From the NCBI GenBank assembly GCA_016916535.1, contig CP070276.1, positions 1,798,001 through 1,862,000 on the forward strand: a stretch of DNA of 64,000 nt, given 5' to 3'. The notes under the pieces are model-generated. The model was given only the letters and a program-made list of their open reading frames with translations. It was not told the DNA's origin and did no database searches. Positions 35,286 to 44,352 of this stretch are shown piece by piece (position 1 is the first letter of the stretch; every line of letters starts with the position of its first letter). The translations under genes and the position numbers were made by a program. The stretch is from Dysgonomonadaceae bacterium zrk40. GTDB lineage: Bacteria > Bacteroidota > Bacteroidia > Bacteroidales > Dysgonomonadaceae.

Positions 35286-37241
35286 ATGATAAGAATAACA
35301 TTTCCCGACGGATCGGTCAGGGAATATGAAAAGGGAGTTACCGGGCTCGAGATCGCACAAAGCATCAGTCAGCGCCTTGCACAGGAGGTTCTGGCAGCAA
35401 GCGTCAACGGCGAGACATGGGACCTGACCCGCCCCATCGAAGAGGATGCCACTGTCAATTTGCTGAAGTGGGACGATGAAGAGGGGAAGCATGCCTATTG
35501 GCATTCCTCTGCACACCTTATGGCCGAAGCATTGCAGCTGATCTATCCCGGCATCAAGTTCGGCATCGGACCGGCAATTGAGAATGGCTTCTACTATGAC
35601 GTGGATCCCGGTGAAGGGGTCTCCATCAAGGAGTCCGACTTTCCGGCCATCGAGAAGAAGATGATGGAGCTGATCGCCGCCAAGGAGGAGATCGTGCGTG
35701 CCAGCATTTCCAAGAAGAATGCCGTTGAGATGTTCTCTGCCAGAGATGAACACTACAAGGTGGAGCTGATCAACGAGCTGGAAGATGGCACCATCACTAC
35801 TTATACCCAGGGTGAATTCACCGACCTATGCCGCGGCCCCCACCTGCCCAACACCTCCTACATCAAGGCGGTGAAGGTGCTCTCCGCTGCCGGTGCCTAC
35901 TGGCGTGGTGATGAGAAGCGGCAGCAGCTGACCCGTCTCTATGGCATCACCTTCCCCAAGAAGAAGTTGCTCGATGAATATCTGTTGATGCTGGAGGAGG
36001 CGAAGAAACGCGACCACCGGAAGATTGGCAAGGAGCTGCAGCTCTTCGCCTTCTCGCAGACCGTGGGCGCCGGCCTTCCGCTCTGGCTGCCCAAGGGAAC
36101 ACAGTTGCGTATGCGCCTGGAAGACTTCCTGAAGAAGATCCAGCGCGAGTTCGACTACGATCAGGTGATTACACCCCATATCGGGCACAAGCAGTTGTAT
36201 GTCACCTCCGGGCACTATGCCAAATATGGCAAGGACTCGTTCCAGCCCATTCAAACCCCCGAAGAGGGTGAGGAGTTTTTGCTGAAACCAATGAACTGCC
36301 CCCACCACTGCGAGATCTACAAGACCTTCCCCCGTTCCTATAAAGACCTACCACTGCGCATGGCAGAGTTTGGTACGGTTTACCGCTACGAACAGAGCGG
36401 TGAGTTGCACGGGTTGACCCGCGTGAGGGGCTTCACGCAGGATGATGCCCATATCTTCTGTACTCCTGACCAGGTGAAGGATGAGTTCCTGAAAGTGATG
36501 GATATCATCTTCATCATCTTCAAGGCTCTCGACTTTGAGAATTTTGAGGCACAGATATCCCTGCGTGATCCGGAGAACAAGGAGAAGTACATTGGATCCG
36601 ATGAGAACTGGGAAAAAGCAGAAAGGGCCATCGTAGAGGCTTGCGAGGAGAAGGGGCTGAAAGCCCGCGTGGAACTTGGCGAAGCTGCCTTCTACGGTCC
36701 CAAGCTCGACTTCATGGTGAAAGACGCATTGGGACGCCGCTGGCAATTGGGAACCATTCAGGTAGACTATAACCTTCCGGAGCGGTTCGAGCTGGAGTAC
36801 ACCGGTGCTGACAACCAAAAGCATCGTCCCGTGATGATTCACCGTGCTCCCTTCGGTTCCATGGAACGATTCGTGGCAGTGCTCATCGAGCATACTGCCG
36901 GCAAGTTCCCATTGTGGTTGGCTCCCACCCAGGCGGTGATCCTGCCGGTAAGCGAGAAGTTCAACGATTATGCCCGCAGCGTGGTGAAGGAGTTGAAACG
37001 GTTCGACATCCGTGCTGAAGTGGACGACCGCAACGAGAAAGTAGGTCGCAAGATCCGTGACAACGAGCTGAAACGCATTCCCTACCTGCTCATCGTTGGT
37101 GAGAAAGAGGCAGAAAATGAAGAGGTTTCAGTGAGAAAACAGGGCGGGATTGATCAGGGTTCCATAAAATTGCGTACATTTGCCGAAGAGATGGCCGCCG
37201 AAGTGGAGAAGATGATGAATCCACCCCTTGGTCAGATTTGA
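35286..37241 (+). CDS. thrS: Threonyl-tRNA synthetase
   Basis: 651 residues from the ATG at 35286. An N-terminal TGS domain (1-60), an editing domain with [11 protein letters not shown] (HxxxH, near 75), and the class II catalytic core with [22 protein letters not shown] and a C-terminal anticodon-binding domain are all visible. The conserved zinc-binding Cys in MNCPHH is present. It charges tRNA-Thr. The gene is followed by infC, rpmI and rplT as in many bacteria. The order thrS-infC-rpmI-rplT is intact, although a terminator and new promoter separate infC from rpmI. Confidence 0.97.
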   Translation: MIRITFPDGSVREYEKGVTGLEIAQSISQRLAQEVLAASVNGETWDLTRPIEEDATVNLLKWDDEEGKHAYWHSSAHLMAEALQLIYPGIKFGIGPAIENGFYYDVDPGEGVSIKESDFPAIEKKMMELIAAKEEIVRASISKKNAVEMFSARDEHYKVELINELEDGTITTYTQGEFTDLCRGPHLPNTSYIKAVKVLSAAGAYWRGDEKRQQLTRLYGITFPKKKLLDEYLLMLEEAKKRDHRKIGKELQLFAFSQTVGAGLPLWLPKGTQLRMRLEDFLKKIQREFDYDQVITPHIGHKQLYVTSGHYAKYGKDSFQPIQTPEEGEEFLLKPMNCPHHCEIYKTFPRSYKDLPLRMAEFGTVYRYEQSGELHGLTRVRGFTQDDAHIFCTPDQVKDEFLKVMDIIFIIFKALDFENFEAQISLRDPENKEKYIGSDENWEKAERAIVEACEEKGLKARVELGEAAFYGPKLDFMVKDALGRRWQLGTIQVDYNLPERFELEYTGADNQKHRPVMIHRAPFGSMERFVAVLIEHTAGKFPLWLAPTQAVILPVSEKFNDYARSVVKELKRFDIRAEVDDRNEKVGRKIRDNELKRIPYLLIVGEKEAENEEVSVRKQGGIDQGSIKLRTFAEEMAAEVEKMMNPPLGQI

Positions 37242-37306
37242 ACGTAGTAACATTTCAATTTTACAATTAATATTTCAATTCAAGAGAAAAACAATCACAT
37301 CACTGA

Positions 37307-37879
37307 ATGAGAAAAGACTCCAAAGACCAACACCGGATCAATGAACGGATCCGGGTACCTGAAGTCCGGTTAGTAGGCGACAACGTGGAAGAAGGGATTT
37401 ATCCCACCCGTGAGGCATTGAAGATTGCCCAACAGAAGGAACTGGACCTCGTTGAAATTGCCCCCACGGCCAAACCCCCCGTATGCAGGATCATCGATTA
37501 CAAGAAATTTGTTTATCAACAGAAGAAGAAGCTGAAGGAACAGAAAGCCAAGGCGGTGAAAGTGACTGTCAAAGAGATCCGATTCGGACCGCAGACGGAT
37601 GATCACGATTACAACTTCAAACTCAAGCATGCGATGAACTTCCTGGGTGAAGGTTCCAAAGTGAAAGCTTATGTCTTCTTCAGGGGTCGCTCCATCCTCT
37701 TCAAAGAGCAGGGTGAGGTGCTGCTGCTTCGCTTTGCGAACGACCTGGAGGAATATGCCAAGGTGGAGCACATGCCCATCATGGAGGGCAAGCGCATGTC
37801 GGTCATGCTCTCTCCCAAGAAGGGTACTCCTGCTCCCAAGAAGGAGAACAAGGAGAAGAAAGAGGAGAAGGCCGACTGA
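37307..37879 (+). CDS. infC: Translation initiation factor IF-3
   Basis: 190 residues. The N-domain (residues 1-80) has [15 protein letters not shown] and PVCRIIDY, and the C-domain (90-170) [16 protein letters not shown] and KGRSILF-like [15 protein letters not shown] Lys-rich tail follows. It prevents premature subunit joining and checks the initiator codon. An ATG start is used rather than the rare ATT of E. coli, so start-codon autoregulation is unlikely to act in the same way. A terminator follows at 37913-37948. Confidence 0.97.
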   Translation: MRKDSKDQHRINERIRVPEVRLVGDNVEEGIYPTREALKIAQQKELDLVEIAPTAKPPVCRIIDYKKFVYQQKKKLKEQKAKAVKVTVKEIRFGPQTDDHDYNFKLKHAMNFLGEGSKVKAYVFFRGRSILFKEQGEVLLLRFANDLEEYAKVEHMPIMEGKRMSVMLSPKKGTPAPKKENKEKKEEKAD

Positions 37880-37912
37880 GAAGAAGGAGCACAGGATCTT
37901 TCTGAAGAGATT

Positions 37913-37948
37913 GAGCCGGTTAATTCAATCACCGGCTCTTCTTGTCTC
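37913..37948 (+). terminator. Terminator after infC
   Basis: GAGCCGGT (37913-37920) pairs with ACCGGCTC (37931-37938), followed by TTCTTGTCTC. Confidence 0.7.
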
Positions 37949-38017
37949 TCTACGGTTTCTCTCCAGGGAATTTGAGGTGGGTAGATGAATAAAGTTTGTC
38001 TGTTTAGACAAATAAGA

Positions 38018-38049
38018 TTTGCATAACCCAGATATTATCATTACTTTTG
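38018..38049 (+). promoter_or_regulatory. Promoter of rpmI-rplT
   Basis: TTTG at 38018-38021 and TACTTTTG at 38042-38049, spacer 20 bp, both full consensus matches. The leader to the rpmI ATG is about 60 bases, enough for ribosomal-protein feedback, but no L20-binding fold was recognised. Confidence 0.75.
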
Positions 38050-38114
38050 CACACTTTTTCGCTTGACCGCGAAAGCAAAAGAATTTAAACAATCATTAAT
38101 TCGAGGACAGCAAA

Positions 38115-38312
38115 ATGCCAAAAATGAAGACTAATTCCGGTGCCAAAAAGAGGTTCGCCCTTACCGGAACAGGAAAAATCAAGCGGAAGCATGCGTACAA
38201 AAGTCACATTTTGACGAAGAAGACCAAAAAGCAGAAGAGAAATCTGACGCAGACAGGTCTTGTTCATAAATCTGACGTGAACAGTATCAAGACACTGCTC
38301 GCATTGAAATAA
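38115..38312 (+). CDS. rpmI: Ribosomal protein bL35
   Basis: 65 residues, starting [14 protein letters not shown], the conserved start of L35, and very rich in Lys and Arg. It is part of the large ribosomal subunit. It precedes rplT by 98 bases, the usual order. Confidence 0.97.
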   Translation: MPKMKTNSGAKKRFALTGTGKIKRKHAYKSHILTKKTKKQKRNLTQTGLVHKSDVNSIKTLLALK

Positions 38313-38410
38313 CCTACGCAAAGGTTTCCGATTAAACGATTTAGTAACAGGATGTACGCTCCAAAGAGCTCTGCCCGACAGAGACGCTATCATTCAAAAC
38401 AAGTAACATT

Positions 38411-38755
38411 ATGCCAAGATCAGTCAATCATGTTGCATCACGCAACCGCAGAAAAAAAGTTCTGAAATTAACCAGAGGTTATTACGGTGCCCGCAAGAAC
38501 GTGTGGACCGTAGCCAAGAACACGTGGGAAAAAGGTCTTACCTATGCCTACCGTGACCGCAAAAACAAAAAACGCAACTTCCGCGCACTGTGGATCCAGC
38601 GTATCAACGCCGCTGCCCGCGACAACGGTATGTCTTACTCTCGTTTGATGGGTGCGCTGCACAAAAATGAAATAGACATCAACCGCAAGGTGCTTGCCGA
38701 CCTGGCAATGAACCATCCCGAAGCTTTCAAGGCAATCGTGGACAAGGTGAAGTAA
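38411..38755 (+). CDS. rplT: Ribosomal protein bL20
   Basis: 114 residues, starting [16 protein letters not shown], with the RGYYGARKN segment and [14 protein letters not shown] typical of L20. It binds 23S rRNA early in large-subunit assembly and in other bacteria represses its own operon. A terminator-like hairpin follows at 38780-38815, and an IS982-type element lies 150 bases downstream. Confidence 0.97.
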   Translation: MPRSVNHVASRNRRKKVLKLTRGYYGARKNVWTVAKNTWEKGLTYAYRDRKNKKRNFRALWIQRINAAARDNGMSYSRLMGALHKNEIDINRKVLADLAMNHPEAFKAIVDKVK

Positions 38756-38779
38756 CCTTCATCGGTTGACAACCCATAG

Positions 38780-38815
38780 AAAGGGAAAGACTCGCAAGGT
38801 TTTTTCCTTTTTTTT
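38780..38815 (+). terminator. Terminator after rplT
   Basis: AAAGGGAAA (38780-38788) pairs with TTTTCCTTT (38802-38810), one G-T wobble, followed by five more Ts to 38815. Confidence 0.55.
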
Positions 38816-38902
38816 ATGCCCTTTTTATGACAATCACGACTGCTGTATTCGGATAAACCGCTTGTCATTTGCTTCACGATGGCTTCTATTCTTTTATTAT
38901 AA

Positions 38903-39936
38903 ACGTGAGTTCGGGATAACATATTATCCCCAAATGGTTAATTGACTTGACTTTTCCACTTCAAATTTGATTGAAGGCTTTTTGGGAAAGAAACAATATG
39001 CCACCAATGCAGCAATTATGTTCATGATGAAATTATGTGTGGAACGATGCCTTGAATGTTCTATCTGGCAGATATTCTTCAGTTCATCATTGATGGACTC
39101 AATTACAGATCTTTTGCGTAAGAGAATCTTGTCGCGGAATGACATCAGGGAATTTTTCATATTTGAGCGTATACCGGTCACTAAATGAACACCCTGGTCA
39201 AACAGCATCTCGAAGAGCTTTGTGCTGATGTAACCCTTGTCTGCATATAGTTTACCGAAAAGATCTTTGGTAAGAACATTGATTACGTCAGGGTTTCTAT
39301 CGTCGACATTGCCTTTTGTGAGAGAGAAATTCAGCAATTCACCCTTTTCGTTACAGACCAGATGAAGCTTGAATCCAAAAAACCAGCCCATCGTACTTTT
39401 CCCTCTTTGTGCCAGATCCCTGAATACTTTATTCGAGTGTATACGCTTGTTATGACATACTTTAATGGGAGTGCTATCCACATATGTAATGCCTGTGCAT
39501 TCACCAAATCCAAAGAGTTTGAGCAAGAGCATGAAAGGTACAATCACCCTGGGTTGCAACTCGACAAAACGGTTGTAGGAAACGGCATTTGGAAAATAGC
39601 TCTTCATGTGTTTGCAAATATAAAACAGGTAATAATTCTTGAAATTATGGAAGGTTCCGCAGTGGAAACAGACCATCACGGCAATAATCTCGCTCTGGGA
39701 CATTTGCGTTTTCCTGTTTCTCCTTTTAGTTGTACCCCCGGCTTGAAGTTGATGATTCTGAATTTCATTCTCATATTCTGCACAAAAATCGTCGGCAATA
39801 CAAAATATTTCAATAACTTTGTCTGTTGTGATCATAGGGCTGATGTTTGTTATTTGTTTGATTATCAGCTATAAATATACAAATAATCTCCCTATATCAC
39901 AACTTTTTTTATGCTTTTCTTATCCCGAACTCACGT
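38903..39936 (-). mobile_element. IS982-family insertion sequence
   Basis: ACGTGAGTTCGGGATAA at 38903-38919 and its exact complement at 39920-39936 form 17-bp perfect inverted ends around one intact transposase. The ends may extend by one base on each side. A target duplication is not clear: TTATTA occurs at 38894-38899 and 39936-39941 but does not abut both ends. The element sits between rplT and the M15 peptidase gene and interrupts neither. Confidence 0.9.
38924..39835 (-). CDS. IS982-family transposase
   Basis: 303 residues. The DDE residues are visible in TYVDSTPIKVC, KLYADKGYIS and RSVIESINDELKN. The N-terminal part contains SQSEIIAVMVCFHCGTFHNF, the usual IS982 start of the catalytic region. 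The frame is intact, so the enzyme may be active. GC content is lower than in the neighbouring chromosomal genes, as expected for a transferred element. Confidence 0.94.
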   Translation of the reverse strand: MITTDKVIEIFCIADDFCAEYENEIQNHQLQAGGTTKRRNRKTQMSQSEIIAVMVCFHCGTFHNFKNYYLFYICKHMKSYFPNAVSYNRFVELQPRVIVPFMLLLKLFGFGECTGITYVDSTPIKVCHNKRIHSNKVFRDLAQRGKSTMGWFFGFKLHLVCNEKGELLNFSLTKGNVDDRNPDVINVLTKDLFGKLYADKGYISTKLFEMLFDQGVHLVTGIRSNMKNSLMSFRDKILLRKRSVIESINDELKNICQIEHSRHRSTHNFIMNIIAALVAYCFFPKKPSIKFEVEKSSQLTIWG

Positions 39937-39945
39937 TATTAGTGT

Positions 39946-40608
39946 TTATCGCTTTTCGAAGTGATGATCATCGTAATATTTCGAGAAGCGATGACCCCAG
40001 TAGAAGCCTTTCTCGGTAAAAGCCTTCACAACCGGATGGCCGGGGTAGAGCGTACCGTTGACGGTGGTGTCTGAGAGTGCTCCGGAGGGTTTGTTGGGGC
40101 GATTCTCCTTCTTCCATCGAAGAGGATTGAAGCGTGGATTGATATCAATTGCCATGCCGTGAGCATGTCTTGAATAGGTGATGTCACGGTAGCAAAAACT
40201 GTAACTGTTGTTGTCAGCCATCGAGAGGCTGTCATTCCAGTTGTACCTCACTACCGGAATTGCTTTTTCAATCACAAAACCCTCATCCAGCATAAAGGTG
40301 AACAGATCCCTGATATCGGCTGATATGCTCCTGTTGCACAGGATCTGTCCCTTGTGGATCTCTCCATCTACAGAGAGGTAATGGACATCCAGCAGTTCCA
40401 GTTGGGCAATAATTTCATCGGGTGCTTTTGTTCCCGCGATGGCTTCTTCGAAACTGTAATTGGCATCGACGATGGTATCTGCCGAACGAAGCATTGTCTC
40501 AACAACTGTTGTTTGCAGTTCAGGTGACTGATCCGGCTCTTTTTTCTCTGACCCGCTACAGGCATGGATGAGAGGCAACAACAATAAAAGATGAACTGTG
40601 GTTCGCAA
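39946..40608 (-). CDS. M15-family D,D- or L,D-peptidase lipoprotein
   Basis: 220 residues. A lipoprotein signal ends in LIHAC with Cys17. The catalytic domain (about 80-220) has the zinc site of M15 peptidases: the SRHAHGMAIDINP motif (His and Asp ligands) and the C-terminal DDHHFE histidine. Related enzymes cut peptide crosslinks or L-alanyl-D-glutamate bonds in peptidoglycan. The only in-frame start near the signal peptide is TTG at 40608, since a TGA lies five codons upstream. It follows dnaX by 58 bases on the same strand. The peptide specificity is unknown. Confidence 0.82.
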   Translation of the reverse strand: MRTTVHLLLLLPLIHACSGSEKKEPDQSPELQTTVVETMLRSADTIVDANYSFEEAIAGTKAPDEIIAQLELLDVHYLSVDGEIHKGQILCNRSISADIRDLFTFMLDEGFVIEKAIPVVRYNWNDSLSMADNNSYSFCYRDITYSRHAHGMAIDINPRFNPLRWKKENRPNKPSGALSDTTVNGTLYPGHPVVKAFTEKGFYWGHRFSKYYDDHHFEKR

Positions 40609-40666
40609 GGGGTAGATAAATCAATGTGATAGACATGTACAGGTGTAATCACACCCGACAGAAATA

Positions 40667-42478
40667 TTAACTCAGTTCAAGTCCAAACTCATCAGAAAGC
40701 TTCTGGAGAGATGAGTTCTGTTTGGTCATCTCGTCAAAGATTTCACGCGAAGTGAGTGCTTTGCGGATGGCATTCCCCTCTGCAATCCTTATTGACATGG
40801 TGATCTCTCCGTTGTCTAACTTCTCCCGCAGAAAAGAGAGAATGGAGTGACTGTTGTCGTTGAGGTATTGACTGTTCAATTCCGTGTTTACCTCCACCTC
40901 GAAGAGCTCCTCGCCAATCAATCGTGGCAGATAAAGTGACATGGTGTTTTTTAGCAGCTTTTCATCGGTGAGGTTCTCTGCAAATTCTTTCCAGGCTGCC
41001 AACAGTTCCCCTTCACTGAAGTGACGCGATCCGGAGATCTCTTTCACCTCACCAGTTGATTCGGGTTCACTCACCTTATTTTCGGAAAGTGAGCTGAGTG
41101 AGACACCCATGCCGGAAACTGAGGTGTATCTTTTCCTCTGTGAATTACCTTTTACGGGAGTAGGAGCAGCAGCATAGGCTCCTCCATCAGGTTCCTTTAC
41201 TTCCGGCTGTGGGGTGGAATGCGCTGTTGTCTCTTTTGGTGGTTTCTCTGCTGTGGTGACCTGCGGCGTTGACTCCTTGATGGGTTTGCTTGTAGCGATT
41301 GAAGCTGCTTGGTCGTTGCTACTTTTGTGCCCTGTCTCGATCGGTTTCAGACCCTTTTTTTTTTCATCCTTCACTCCCGTGCCTCTTTCGGTAAGCTGGC
41401 ACATTTTGATTAACATCAGCTCCAGCATCAAACGCTTGTTTTTACTGATACGATAGTTGAGGTCACAATCGTTGGCAATGGCAATTGCTTCGTAGAGAAA
41501 TGCATTGCTGCATCTTTTTGCCATCCCGGTATAACGGTCCCGAATGGAAGCTCCCACCTGGAACAGCCCTGCGGTTACGGGATCCCTGCTGACCAGAAGA
41601 TCACGGAAATGTGAGGCAATGCCGCTAATGATGTACTGTCCTTCAAAACCCCTGTTGAGTATGTTGTTCAGAATCAGAAGAGATTCACTCACGTTCCCTG
41701 CCAGTATTGCCTCGGTAAGATTGAAATAATATTCGTAATCCAGTACGTTCAGATTTTCAATCACCGACTGATAGGTGATCTTTCCACCCGTGTAGCTCAC
41801 CGTCTGATCGAAAATGGAGAGCGCATCGCGCATCCCCCCATCAGCCTTCTGAGCGATGATGTTGAGTGCCTCTGCTTCGGCGGTCACTCTCTCTTGTGCT
41901 GCCACATGTTGCAGATGATCCACGATGTCACCGATGCTGATGCGGTTGAAGTCATAGACCTGGCAGCGGGAGAGGATGGTAGGGATGATTTTGTGTTTCT
42001 CCGTGGTGGCCAGAATAAAGATGGCATGCGCCGGCGGCTCCTCCAGTGTTTTGAGAAACGAATTGAACGCTGCCGGGGACAACATATGCACCTCATCAAT
42101 GATGTATACTTTGTAACGACCAATCTGAGGGGGTATCCGAACCTGGTCTATCAGCGTACGGATGTCATCTACCCCGTTGTTGGAGGCGGCATCCAACTCG
42201 TGGATGTTGTAGGAGCGTTGCTCGTTGAAGGCTACGCACGATTCACAGGCGTTGCAGGCTTCATGTTCAGCTGTCGGGTTCAGGCAGTTGATCGTCTTGG
42301 CAAAGATGCGGGCACAAGTGGTTTTGCCCACTCCCCTGGGGCCACTGAAGAGGTAGGCGTGTGCCAGTTTGTTGCCGGCAATGGCATTTCTCAGTGTGGT
42401 GGTGAGTGCATTCTGACCCACTACGCTACGGAATGTGGAGGGCCTGTATTTTCTTGCTGAAACGATGTAATTATCCAT
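40667..42478 (-). CDS. dnaX: DNA polymerase III subunits gamma and tau
   Basis: 603 residues from the ATG at 42478 (MDNYIVSARKYRP). The AAA+ clamp-loader domains show Walker A GPRGVGKTTCARI, a zinc module with four Cys (CLNP through CESC, near 64-79), Walker B IIDEVHML, and ATTEKHKI sensor 1. Domain III ends near residue 365. At residues 372-375 the coding strand has ten consecutive As inside GAA AAA AAA AAG, containing the A AAA AAG heptamer used for -1 frameshifting in E. coli dnaX. A -1 shift gives a stop after 11 more codons, so a gamma-like product of about 386 residues is possible. Confidence 0.95.
   Translation of the reverse strand: MDNYIVSARKYRPSTFRSVVGQNALTTTLRNAIAGNKLAHAYLFSGPRGVGKTTCARIFAKTINCLNPTAEHEACNACESCVAFNEQRSYNIHELDAASNNGVDDIRTLIDQVRIPPQIGRYKVYIIDEVHMLSPAAFNSFLKTLEEPPAHAIFILATTEKHKIIPTILSRCQVYDFNRISIGDIVDHLQHVAAQERVTAEAEALNIIAQKADGGMRDALSIFDQTVSYTGGKITYQSVIENLNVLDYEYYFNLTEAILAGNVSESLLILNNILNRGFEGQYIISGIASHFRDLLVSRDPVTAGLFQVGASIRDRYTGMAKRCSNAFLYEAIAIANDCDLNYRISKNKRLMLELMLIKMCQLTERGTGVKDEKKKGLKPIETGHKSSNDQAASIATSKPIKESTPQVTTAEKPPKETTAHSTPQPEVKEPDGGAYAAAPTPVKGNSQRKRYTSVSGMGVSLSSLSENKVSEPESTGEVKEISGSRHFSEGELLAAWKEFAENLTDEKLLKNTMSLYLPRLIGEELFEVEVNTELNSQYLNDNSHSILSFLREKLDNGEITMSIRIAEGNAIRKALTSREIFDEMTKQNSSLQKLSDEFGLELS
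41355..41364 (-). promoter_or_regulatory. Candidate programmed slippage site in dnaX
   Basis: Ten As on the coding (minus) strand, containing A AAA AAG. Reading in -1 ends at TAG after 11 codons past the site; reading in +1 ends at TGA after two. The site falls right after clamp-loader domain III. Whether slippage is on the ribosome (as in E. coli) or in RNA polymerase (as in Thermus) cannot be told. Confidence 0.6.
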
Positions 42479-42504
42479 GTCTGAATCGGACAAAGTATGA
42501 GTTA

Positions 42505-42534
42505 CAAATATACGAAAATTATTGGTTCTCTCAA
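42505..42534 (-). promoter_or_regulatory. Promoter of dnaX
   Basis: Minus-strand TATATTTG at 42505-42512 and TTG at 42532-42534, spacer 19 bp. It lies 27 bases before the ATG at 42478 and rules out the longer start at 42550. Confidence 0.6.
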
Positions 42535-42611
42535 TTGAGGCATGCTTCATTCATCCACTTATCTCTCTTTTTTACTACCTTTACTCCCGTAACCACATAG
42601 CATCAAGGATA

Positions 42612-43580
42612 ATGAAAAACCTTACCTACTTTGCCTGTTGCATCTGCTTTGCCTTTCTTGCCCTCCTTGCCTGCTCATCGAGTAAAAAGAGCGGATTGGA
42701 GACACATCAGGTTTATGAACCGGAAACAGTGGTGCCTGATACCTTTGTGTTGCCGCACCTGCCTGAAACGCTTACCGATCCTGACGAACGAAGAATGTTT
42801 CTGATAACACATTACTGGGACCGTTTCGATTTTTCCGACAGCACCCTTACTCGAAAACCGGCAATTACCGAACAAGCTTTTGTCGATTACATCCACATCC
42901 TTGGATTTTTGACTCCCGATGAACCCAACGAACCACTGGTTAACACTCTTCACAGGGCACAGATTGATACCACCATGTACCGTTATTTTGTCTCGTTGAT
43001 GGAGAAGTATTTCTATGATCCCAATTCTCCTTTTCGCAACGAAGAGCTTTATATTCCCGTGTTGAAAGAGTTCAGCAGCTCCCCTCTGCTTGGTGAGGCT
43101 GATCGTTCCCGCTACCTCCTTCAGCTCGAGATGACACAGCTCAACAGAGTGGGTGAAAAGGCGAACAACTTCACATTCATGCTCCCATCTGGTGAATCCC
43201 GAAAACTGTGGGATATCAATAGCCAATATCTGCTGCTGCTCTTCTCCAATCCCGGTTGCCCCACCTGTGAAACTGTCATCCGATACCTGGATGGTTCACC
43301 GGTCCTGAAAAAAGCCTTCTCGTTGAACAGTCCCACACGGAACATGCTTACCGTTCTGACCATTTACCCAGACAATGAACCGGAGGAGTGGAGAGATCAT
43401 CTGCCTCAGATGCCGCAACAATGGTTGCATGGCTACGATCCCGGGATGGCAATCACACGGGACAGACTTTTTGATATCAAGGCCATCCCGACCATCTACC
43501 TGTTGGACAGCGACAAGAAGGTGATTCTCAAAGATTGTTCCCTCGAAGCTGTAGAGTCTTTCTTTTCCGTAATATATTGA
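42612..43580 (+). CDS. DUF5106 thioredoxin-fold lipoprotein
   Basis: 322 residues from the ATG at 42612. The lipoprotein signal ends in LLACSSS (Cys near 20). The first half (40-180) is helical and matches the DUF5106 type, and the second half (185-320) is a thioredoxin-like domain with a CPTC active pair (FSNPGCPTCETV, near 215-221) and a cis-Pro segment (AIPTIYLLD). It is likely a periplasmic thiol oxidoreductase anchored to a membrane. A second thioredoxin-fold gene follows 204 bases later. The partner is unknown. Confidence 0.8.
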   Translation: MKNLTYFACCICFAFLALLACSSSKKSGLETHQVYEPETVVPDTFVLPHLPETLTDPDERRMFLITHYWDRFDFSDSTLTRKPAITEQAFVDYIHILGFLTPDEPNEPLVNTLHRAQIDTTMYRYFVSLMEKYFYDPNSPFRNEELYIPVLKEFSSSPLLGEADRSRYLLQLEMTQLNRVGEKANNFTFMLPSGESRKLWDINSQYLLLLFSNPGCPTCETVIRYLDGSPVLKKAFSLNSPTRNMLTVLTIYPDNEPEEWRDHLPQMPQQWLHGYDPGMAITRDRLFDIKAIPTIYLLDSDKKVILKDCSLEAVESFFSVIY

Positions 43581-43659
43581 ATGTCAGCCGTTAAAGATAT
43601 AATAAGTAATTATATTAACATTCGTAAGGTTTCTTTTTGGGGAAAATGTGCGATCGTAA

Positions 43660-43680
43660 GCAAAAGTAAGCTACTTTTGC
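43660..43680. promoter_or_regulatory. Palindrome of two back-to-back -7 elements
   Basis: GCAAAAGTA (43660-43668) and TACTTTTGC (43672-43680) are a 9-bp inverted repeat with spacer AGC. Each arm is a complete TAnnTTTG element on its own strand. The plus-strand arm could serve the gene at 43785; the minus-strand arm has no gene. A regulator site is the other option. Confidence 0.5.
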
Positions 43681-43784
43681 AGACCAATTTTGCCTGCTTT
43701 TAGCGAAAAGGAGGTGTAGACAAGAGGTTTAGCATGCTGCGAGAAGCAACAGCTGAATCTGAATAGTAATCAAATTATTTTTTT

Positions 43785-44276
43785 ATGAAGTATGTGAACT
43801 TTTGCCTTGCAGCAATTCTTTCACTTGCGCTCTCTTCAGGATCTGTAAAAAGTGATCTGCCTTCCATAGGTTATCATCCCGGAGAAATGTTTCCTGACAT
43901 CGTTTTGACGGACTCGGAAGGAGAGAGCCTTGCACTGCATGAATTGAAAGGTAAAAAAGTTGTGCTGAATTTCTGGGCCAGTTACGATGCCCAATCCCGT
44001 GCAGCCAATGTTCAGCTCTATAATTTCCTTTCAGGAAACAACACAGATGTCACATTCATTTCGGTATCCTTTGATGAGAACCCGAATGTGCTGGAGCGGA
44101 CACTGGCTATGGATCACCTGGAGAAGATTCTCTGTTACCGAGAAACCAACGGTGCAGGTTCTGAACTCTACCGGAATTTCAGCTTCAAGAAGGGTTTCAG
44201 GAGCTATCTGATCGACGAACAGGGTGTGATCACCGCAATGAACATCGATCCGAACGACCTGCGAACTTTCCTTTGA
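43785..44276 (+). CDS. TlpA-like thioredoxin-fold protein lacking the CxxC pair
   Basis: 163 residues. An N-terminal signal sequence (1-23) precedes an AhpC/TSA/TlpA-like fold: PGEMFPDIVLTDSEGESLAL, KKVVLNFWASYDAQSR and the cis-Pro-like region. The usual WCxxC position reads ASYDAQSR: both catalytic cysteines are gone, so redox activity is unlikely. The fold is otherwise complete, with FISVSFDENP and SYLIDEQGVITAMN. It may serve as a binding or chaperone-like protein. A terminator follows at 44293-44331. Confidence 0.75.
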   Translation: MKYVNFCLAAILSLALSSGSVKSDLPSIGYHPGEMFPDIVLTDSEGESLALHELKGKKVVLNFWASYDAQSRAANVQLYNFLSGNNTDVTFISVSFDENPNVLERTLAMDHLEKILCYRETNGAGSELYRNFSFKKGFRSYLIDEQGVITAMNIDPNDLRTFL

Positions 44277-44292
44277 GGTTTAACGAAACAGT

Positions 44293-44331
44293 AAAAGGGT
44301 TGTCTCTGTAAAAGAAGACAACCCTTTTTTT
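44293..44331 (+). terminator. Terminator after the TlpA-like gene
   Basis: AAAAGGGTTGTCT (44293-44305) pairs with AGACAACCCTTTT (44317-44329), then more T. A strong stem of 13 bp, suited to both directions because the next gene converges. Confidence 0.85.
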
Positions 44332-44352
44332 ATAGTCATATTTTGCTGCTCG

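Noticed and set aside
38894-39941. TTATTA as target duplication of the IS982-type element
   Set aside because: The two copies do not both abut the 17-bp inverted ends, and the flanks are AT-rich, so chance is likely.
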